Origin: Salegentibacter sp. Hel_I_6
Lineage (GTDB): Bacteria; Bacteroidota; Bacteroidia; Flavobacteriales; Flavobacteriaceae
Direction of reading: 5' to 3'
Assembly: GCF_000745315.1 (NCBI RefSeq)
Contig: NZ_JQNQ01000001.1
Coordinates: forward strand, 2,604,001-2,668,000
DNA length: 64,000 nucleotides
In this document: in pieces, positions 59,244 to 64,000 of the stretch
Numbering within the stretch: the first letter of the stretch is position 1
Layout: every line of letters starts with the position of its first letter
Notes under the pieces: generated by a model
Database searches by the model: none
Told to the model about the DNA's origin: nothing
Seen by the model: the letters and a program-made list of their open reading frames with translations, nothing else
Position numbers and translations under genes: made by a program

Positions 59244-60734
59244 CTAATGCTTATTAAATAACTCCCTTAAAAACAAGATCATAATTCCTGCTGTAAAAAC
59301 CGCAAAAGGTAAGGAGCTTATTATCAAAAACTTTTGCATTGCAGTAAGCACATCACTATCGGGTTTTATGTTGCCAAGAATTATTATTGCTTCGGAAAAA
59401 ATGAGGATTACCGCCGCCCAGATAAGCCTGAATTTTCTTCTGGGATGTTCTTTTCCTTTATCGCTAAACATACTCAGTACATATATTGCTGAATCAACCG
59501 AAGTCACCAAAAAACTAATCAAAAGAAGTATGGTAACGATATTAGTGAAATTTGAAAAAGGGAAAGCTTCAAAAAATCGAAACATAGAGGTGAAAACATT
59601 ATCAAATTCGCCGTTATAGCTTTCCATACCTCCAATAAGATCGAAAGAAGCAGAACCAAAAACGCTGAACCAAAAGAAACTCCCCAGTGAGGGGATTAGT
59701 AAAACTCCCAAAATCATTTCTCGAATACTTCTACCTTTAGAAATCCTGGCGATAAAAATTCCTGTGAATGGAGCCCAGGCTAACCAAAAAGCCCAGTAAT
59801 AATATGTCCAGTCTGTTAGAAATTCTTTTCCGGGATTGTATTTCCCAAGTGCTAAACTAAGCGGAACAAAATCTATAATATAGCGGTAAAAAGATTCAAA
59901 AAAATGGCTGAAGACATTCAGAATATCCACTTGTAGAAACACGAAGAGCATCAGGAAAAAGGTTATATAGATGTTCCAGTTAGAAATACGTTTAATGCCT
60001 TTTTTTATTCCGGCGAAAGCCGAGATGAATGCCAGGGAGCAAATTAATAAAACTAAAAAGAGGGTGATCCAAAGAGTTCCGGGTGGCTTTGAAGTAAGAT
60101 GACTAATTCCTCCTTCAATTTGTGTGGTGCCCAATCCAATTGCTGCAACCAAACCAAAAACTGTAGTGAGAATAGTAAGTAAATTTACTCCTTGTGGTAG
60201 GTATTTTATTTTTTTAAGTTGAGGTAAACTGGTTCCTAAAAGGATATCAGATTTTCTCACAAATAGGGAGTAGGCGATAAGTAATGCGAAGATCCCGTAG
60301 AACGCCCAGGCGGTAAAACCCCATTGATAAAATGTATATTCTAATGAGATTACATCAGGAGAAGAGCCGGTTTCAATTGGCGGATTTAAAAACATAAAAA
60401 CCGGTTCCTGCACGGCCCTTAATAAAATACCGGCTCCCATTCCCGCACTGTAAAGCATAGCAATCCATGAAAGTCGGTCGAATTCTGGTGGAGAATTTCC
60501 CAGCTTTATTTTTCCGAATCTTGAGAAAGCGATAAAAATGAGAAAAAACACGCATAATAAGCCGAGCCATAAATAAAATCCACCAAAAAATTCACGCACC
60601 CAAATGGAACCAATTTCAATTATTTCATAAAATAAACCAGTAAAGATAAAGATGAAAAGTGCAAGTAAAAACAAGCTCCCTGAAGCGATATAGAGTAAAG
60701 GATTTCTCAAAAAAGCGCGTGTAAGTTGCTTCAA
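59244..60734 (-). CDS. BCCT-family transporter
   Basis: A 496-residue inner-membrane transporter of the betaine/choline/carnitine family, with about 12 hydrophobic segments. The glycine stretch YSAGMGAGILL and the tryptophan-rich signature TYYYWAFWLAWAPFTGIFIA with RISKGRSIREM are present. Substrate usually a quaternary ammonium compound (choline, glycine betaine, carnitine); which one cannot be told. It is convergent with ctlX and follows the epimerase-like gene on the same strand by 68 bases. A link to arginine metabolism is only neighbourhood. Confidence 0.88.
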   Translation of the reverse strand: MKQLTRAFLRNPLLYIASGSLFLLALFIFIFTGLFYEIIEIGSIWVREFFGGFYLWLGLLCVFFLIFIAFSRFGKIKLGNSPPEFDRLSWIAMLYSAGMGAGILLRAVQEPVFMFLNPPIETGSSPDVISLEYTFYQWGFTAWAFYGIFALLIAYSLFVRKSDILLGTSLPQLKKIKYLPQGVNLLTILTTVFGLVAAIGLGTTQIEGGISHLTSKPPGTLWITLFLVLLICSLAFISAFAGIKKGIKRISNWNIYITFFLMLFVFLQVDILNVFSHFFESFYRYIIDFVPLSLALGKYNPGKEFLTDWTYYYWAFWLAWAPFTGIFIARISKGRSIREMILGVLLIPSLGSFFWFSVFGSASFDLIGGMESYNGEFDNVFTSMFRFFEAFPFSNFTNIVTILLLISFLVTSVDSAIYVLSMFSDKGKEHPRRKFRLIWAAVILIFSEAIIILGNIKPDSDVLTAMQKFLIISSLPFAVFTAGIMILFLRELFNKH

Positions 60735-60802
60735 AGTTTACTGCATTTCAGTTTATATTACCAAGCTAAATGGGCTTTTAAATTTAGACCTATCAAAAAG
60801 AA

Positions 60803-62248
60803 TCAGGCAACTTGTTTTTTGGACTCACCTTTAATAATTTTATTCAGCATTCCTTCAAAAATAAAATAGTGAAAAGGGTACATAGCATACCAGTATAATC
60901 TTCCCCAAATACCTTTTGGTCTAAAAGTAGCGGTTTGGTGCAGCACGTTTTCCTTGTCTATACAAAATTCTAACCAGGCCTCGCCGGGAACTTTCATTTC
61001 GGCAAATAGTAGTAATCTTCTTTCCTCTTTATCGGCTAAAAGTACACGCCAAAAATCTAAAGAATCACCAGAAGCTATTTTGTTGGGATGTGTTCTTCCG
61101 CGTCGCAATCCAACACCTCCAAAAAACTTATCTATATACCCACGAAATTTCCATAACCAGTTTCCGTAATACCATCCATTTAATCCGCCAATCGCCCAAA
61201 TGCGTTCCAACACTTCCTCGGGGTTCTCTACCTTAGCCGATTGCTTGTCGAGAAGACAACCATATTTTGGAACCTGTATATATTTATTTAATTCTTTGCC
61301 AAAACGACCGCTGCTTAATGAATCTTTCCAACTTGAAATTACCTGATTTTGTTCAATTTTGTAAAAAGCGAGTTCTATGGCTTCGGTATAAGATATGGGT
61401 ACAATATTTAAAATTTCCTGTAATCGGGTGTCATTGGTAATCACTTCAACACTCATACTGTCTACAAGGTTTTGCGCAAGTTTATATGAAGTTGAGGTTA
61501 CAAAATAAAGCCAGTATGAAGAAAGTTTTGGAGACATTACCGGCACGCTCAAAATCCATAATTTTAGTTTTCGAATTTCAGCATATTTCAACATCATTTC
61601 TTTATAAGTGAGCACATCTGGACCACCTACATCAAAAGATTCATTATAACATTGCTCCTTTCCAATTACTCCGGTTAAAAATTTAATAATGTCACGAATA
61701 GAAATGGGCTGGCATTTGGTTTCCACCCATTTTGGTGTGATCATTACCGGGAGTTTCTCACAGAGATCTCTAATAATCTCAAAGGATGAGCTGCCAGAAC
61801 CTACAATAATAGCAGCCCTTAGCACGGTAAGTTTAAAACTTCCGCTGTATAAGATTTCTTCTACTTTTTTTCGAGATTTAAGATGTTTAGAAAGTTCCTC
61901 TGTATTGATTATTCCGCTTAAATAAATAACCTGGTTTACCGAAGTTCCGGCCATTATTTTATTGAAATTCTTTGCGGCCTGTGCTTCCTGGCTATCAAAA
62001 TCTTTTGTAGAACCACTCATGGAATGGATGAGGTAATAGGCTACATCAATATTCTTAATTTTCTCAGGTGTTTTTTCATCCTCTAAGAAATCAAGTTCTA
62101 CGATTTCAATTTTACTGAGTAACTCTTCGTTAGAGGTAAATCGATTTTTGTTTCGCACCGCGCAAACCACCTCGTGGCCTTGTTCAATAAGTTCGGGGAG
62201 TAGTCGCATTCCTATATAACCATTGGCGCCAGTAAGAAGAATTCTCAT
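60803..62248 (-). CDS. NAD(P)-binding epimerase/SDR protein with DUF2867-type C-terminus
   Basis: A 481-residue cytoplasmic protein. N-terminal Rossmann fold with nucleotide motif LLTGANGYIGMRLLPELIEQ (Gly-rich at 7-13), and NAD(P)-epimerase features (VAYYLIHSM, VIYLSGIIN, LRAAIIVGSGSSSFEII, SFDVGGPDVLTYKEMM) to about residue 300. The last ~170 residues (YGNWLWKFRGYIDKFFGGVG, DSLDFWRVL, FIDKENVLHQTATFRPKG-like) match the DUF2867 domain that follows such folds in many bacteria. Substrate unknown. Divergent from the small membrane protein gene. Confidence 0.82.
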   Translation of the reverse strand: MRILLTGANGYIGMRLLPELIEQGHEVVCAVRNKNRFTSNEELLSKIEIVELDFLEDEKTPEKIKNIDVAYYLIHSMSGSTKDFDSQEAQAAKNFNKIMAGTSVNQVIYLSGIINTEELSKHLKSRKKVEEILYSGSFKLTVLRAAIIVGSGSSSFEIIRDLCEKLPVMITPKWVETKCQPISIRDIIKFLTGVIGKEQCYNESFDVGGPDVLTYKEMMLKYAEIRKLKLWILSVPVMSPKLSSYWLYFVTSTSYKLAQNLVDSMSVEVITNDTRLQEILNIVPISYTEAIELAFYKIEQNQVISSWKDSLSSGRFGKELNKYIQVPKYGCLLDKQSAKVENPEEVLERIWAIGGLNGWYYGNWLWKFRGYIDKFFGGVGLRRGRTHPNKIASGDSLDFWRVLLADKEERRLLLFAEMKVPGEAWLEFCIDKENVLHQTATFRPKGIWGRLYWYAMYPFHYFIFEGMLNKIIKGESKKQVA

Positions 62249-62317
62249 AGAAAGATTTTAAGCTTAAAATACCATTTAAATTAGTACTTTTCAGCCAGAT
62301 TAGTAAAACTTTATAAA

Positions 62318-62521
62318 ATGAATAACGTCCTTAAAATTGTTCTTTTAGTAATTGGGGTAGGAATGATTACCTACGGATTGTACAGGCTAATCACCCCGGA
62401 GTTCTCTATAGATGCGGGGCCTTTGCAAGTTGAAGCTCATGGAGATAATACCCAGTCTTATGCAATGATAGGTTTTGGTGTTTTAGCCCTGATAGGTGGG
62501 CTTGCTTTTGGAAAACGCTAA
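62318..62521 (+). CDS. Small two-helix membrane protein
   Basis: A 67-residue protein with two hydrophobic segments (about 4-24, LKIVLLVIGVGMITYGLYRL; and 48-63, YAMIGFGVLALIGGLAFG) separated by a polar loop (SIDAGPLQVEAHGDNTQS). Length and composition suggest a small inner-membrane protein; no family is recognised. It lies between two minus-strand genes, with 7 bases to the stop of the unknown gene next to it. Confidence 0.6.
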   Translation: MNNVLKIVLLVIGVGMITYGLYRLITPEFSIDAGPLQVEAHGDNTQSYAMIGFGVLALIGGLAFGKR

Positions 62522-62527
62522 GCTGAT

Positions 62528-62953
62528 TTAAAGATCCTCTACTTTGGTTAATGCGTTGTCAGATTTATAATCCAAAATCTTTTTAAAATATTTATGAATA
62601 GCAGGCGTATCGGCCTTTACCTTAATTTTGGAATGGTCTTTATAAATTGAATATTCTTCGGCCTTGCCTTTGTAAAGATGCAATTTGTAATAGGGGATAA
62701 CCAGAGCGTAAGTTTCTAATAAAGAGCGGAACATTACAATTATCCCTCTGGGACGCATTTCAGCATTACAGGTATTGGCATTGTTATCTAGAACAAGCAA
62801 ATTATGGATGTCTATGCTGGTGTCAGTAATATGCAATTTGGGAGAGCCGGTGCCATTCAATTTCATTCGGTGCAGTAGCGTAAAAGGTTTGCCCACTTCC
62901 TTCTCAATTTTCTGTTTAATTTTTGGTCTGTTATAGGAGATATTTAATAACAT
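62528..62953 (-). CDS. Conserved protein of unknown function
   Basis: A 141-residue protein starting MLLNISYNRPKIKQKIEKEV. The ATG at 62953 is preferred to one at 63046 because a near-consensus TATCTTTA (-7) and an AAAAAG ribosome site precede it. It has no signal peptide or membrane segment. The block LHITDTSIDIHNLLVLDNNA, followed by NTCNAEMRPRGIIVMFRSLL, then ETYALVIPYYKLHLYKGKAE, looks well conserved and is recalled from flavobacterial genomes as a hypothetical protein. No catalytic motif is recognised. Convergent with the small membrane protein gene. Confidence 0.65.
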   Translation of the reverse strand: MLLNISYNRPKIKQKIEKEVGKPFTLLHRMKLNGTGSPKLHITDTSIDIHNLLVLDNNANTCNAEMRPRGIIVMFRSLLETYALVIPYYKLHLYKGKAEEYSIYKDHSKIKVKADTPAIHKYFKKILDYKSDNALTKVEDL

Positions 62954-63044
62954 AGCTTTTTGTTTAAAGATAAGTAAATTACTTCGGGACATACTCATGA
63001 AGTATTCAGAAAAATAATTTACAATTCGAGATAGGTCTCGGTGC

Positions 63045-63070
63045 ATTTAATCTCGATTATCGAGTAAATT
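63045..63070. promoter_or_regulatory. Extended dyad near the argS promoter
   Basis: Perfect 13-base palindrome CTCGATTATCGAG (63052-63064), extended on both sides by ATTTA/TAAAT. It lies 24 bases before the argS -7 element, near its -33 region, and upstream of the divergent unknown gene: position suitable for an operator. Confidence 0.4.
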
Positions 63071-63093
63071 ATAGGCAAAAGCCTATTTTCTGT

Positions 63094-63101
63094 TATCTTT
63101 G
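63094..63101 (+). promoter_or_regulatory. -7 element of the argS promoter
   Basis: TATCTTTG, exact TAnnTTTG match, 31 bases before the argS ATG at 63133. A clear TTG at -33 is missing; the dyad occupies that region. Confidence 0.5.
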
Positions 63102-63132
63102 CAGGGCTTAAAACCATAAACAGAAGTAAGAA

Positions 63133-64000
63133 ATGAATATTCAAAATTCCCTGGCTGCACACGTTAAAGATGCTGTTAAGAAAATCTATGAAATTGAAAT
63201 TGAAAACCTTGAATTTCAACCTACGCGTAAGGATTTTGAAGGCGATATTACTTTGGTGACTTTTCCAATGTTGAAAGCACTAAAAACCAATCCCGTTAAA
63301 CTGGGAGGAGAAATTGGAAATTATTTGTCAGAAAATGTTGCTGAAGTTTCCGGTTTTAACGTGGTTAAAGGATTTTTGAACATTGTTTTAAGCGATACCT
63401 ATTTCCTTGATTTTTTCAATCAGATGAAAAGCAGAGAGGATTATGGTGTTCTTCCCGCGGCGGAAGATGCGCAGGGGATTATGGTAGAATATTCATCACC
63501 AAACACAAATAAACCCCTGCACCTAGGGCATATCAGGAATATACTATTAGGCTTTTCTGTAGCTGAAATTTTAAGTGCCGCAGGGAATAAATCCTACAAA
63601 ACCCAGATCATAAACGATCGCGGGATTCATATTTGTAAATCTATGCTGGCTTGGGAACGTTTCGGAAACGGTGAAACCCCGGAATCTACCGGATTAAAAG
63701 GTGATAAACTGGTTGGGAATTACTACGTAAAGTTTGACCAGGAATACAAAAAGGAGATCTCCGAGTTAATGGAAACCAAAGGTATTTCTGAAGATGCAGC
63801 CAAGGCAGAAGCGCCAATTTTGGTTGATGCCAAGCAAATGTTGCTAAAATGGGAAGCCGGAGATCCAGAGGTGGTTGCCCTTTGGGAAAAAATGAACCAA
63901 TGGGTCTATAATGGCTTTGAAAAAACCTATGATGCTCTAGGAGTGGATTTCGATAAGAATTATTACGAAAGCCAAACTTATTTATTGGGAAAAGATGTAG
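63133..64000 (+). CDS. argS: Arginyl-tRNA synthetase, N-terminal part (cut by window edge)
   Basis: Class I aminoacyl-tRNA synthetase charging tRNA-Arg; 289 residues are visible. The N-terminal additional domain (MNIQNSLAAHVKDAVKKIYE, QPTRKDFEGDITLVTFPMLK) is followed by the ArgRS signature YSSPNTNKPLHLGHIRNILL, with HLGH as the HIGH motif, and QIINDRGIHICKSMLAWERF. The KMSK region would lie beyond the window. ATG at 63133 with a -7 element upstream. Reading frame open to the edge. Confidence 0.96.
   Translation, partial: MNIQNSLAAHVKDAVKKIYEIEIENLEFQPTRKDFEGDITLVTFPMLKALKTNPVKLGGEIGNYLSENVAEVSGFNVVKGFLNIVLSDTYFLDFFNQMKSREDYGVLPAAEDAQGIMVEYSSPNTNKPLHLGHIRNILLGFSVAEILSAAGNKSYKTQIINDRGIHICKSMLAWERFGNGETPESTGLKGDKLVGNYYVKFDQEYKKEISELMETKGISEDAAKAEAPILVDAKQMLLKWEAGDPEVVALWEKMNQWVYNGFEKTYDALGVDFDKNYYESQTYLLGKDV

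Noticed and set aside
57197..63132. Biosynthetic or defence island in the right-hand end
   Set aside because: Genes are common housekeeping or transport families with ordinary base use; no integrase, transposase, nuclease or restriction gene is present.

Overview
The window is a chromosomal segment of a member of the Bacteroidota, almost certainly a flavobacterium (Flavobacteriaceae; a marine Gramella/Salegentibacter/Zunongwangia-like organism would fit, but the genus is inferred). Signs seen in the sequence are low GC, two SusC/SusD pairs, a type IX secretion adhesin/PorP/OmpA trio, a gliding-type C-terminal sorting domain, mostly weak Shine-Dalgarno sequences, and promoters of the Bacteroidota form TTG-N(about 19-21)-TAnnTTTG. 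Except for the SusC/SusD and repeat regions it is a core-genome stretch, and I see no phage, insertion sequence, CRISPR array, tRNA or rRNA.

Layout. 1-2.5 kb: the start of purK, a fused hypoxanthine phosphoribosyltransferase-adenylate kinase, and obg. 2.6-3.2 kb: a DUF4136-type lipoprotein. 3.4-11.7 kb (minus strand): a T9SS module of a 1854-residue repeat adhesin, a PorP/SprF-like barrel and an OmpA-type peptidoglycan-binding protein. 11.9-19.9 kb: a TPR protein, a Mur ligase (mpl), radC, a deacetylase-fold protein with degenerate active-site motifs, a YjjG-type nucleotidase, and three envelope proteins. 19.9-22.8 kb: rarA, a rhomboid protease and rlmB. 22.9-33.4 kb (minus strand): two complete SusC/SusD outer-membrane uptake loci, the first carrying a third lipoprotein that ends in an acidic 5-residue tandem repeat. 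33.8-51.0 kb: the joined str-S10-spc-alpha ribosomal cluster, from rpsL to rplQ, including secY, infA, rpmJ and rpoA. 51.2-57.2 kb: carA, three small outer-membrane-type proteins, eno and gltA. 57.3-59.1 kb: two guanidino-modifying hydrolases (a DDAH/amidinotransferase-like protein and CtlX). 59.2-63.0 kb: a BCCT transporter, an NAD-binding epimerase-like protein, a small membrane protein and a conserved unknown. 63.1 kb to the end: argS, cut by the window edge.

How the parts work together. The ribosomal cluster is one directional block with a textbook promoter before rpsL and a second one between infA and rpmJ. Each of its larger gaps (before rplC, rpsH, rpmJ, rpsD and rplQ) holds sequence that can fold. 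The gap before rpsD can form a three-stem pseudoknot and the gap before rplC ends in a perfect intrinsic-terminator hairpin, so these are candidate autogenous control leaders. Both susC genes carry a near-identical hairpin-bearing element directly before the start codon, suggesting shared post-transcriptional control of glycan or peptide uptake loci. The ddah-like/ctlX pair would convert arginine or methylarginines to citrulline and then ornithine.

The least explained items are the susC leader element, the rpsD pseudoknot, the rplC leader, the deacetylase-like protein that has apparently lost its metal ligands, and the variable acidic tail on the SusCD-linked lipoprotein.
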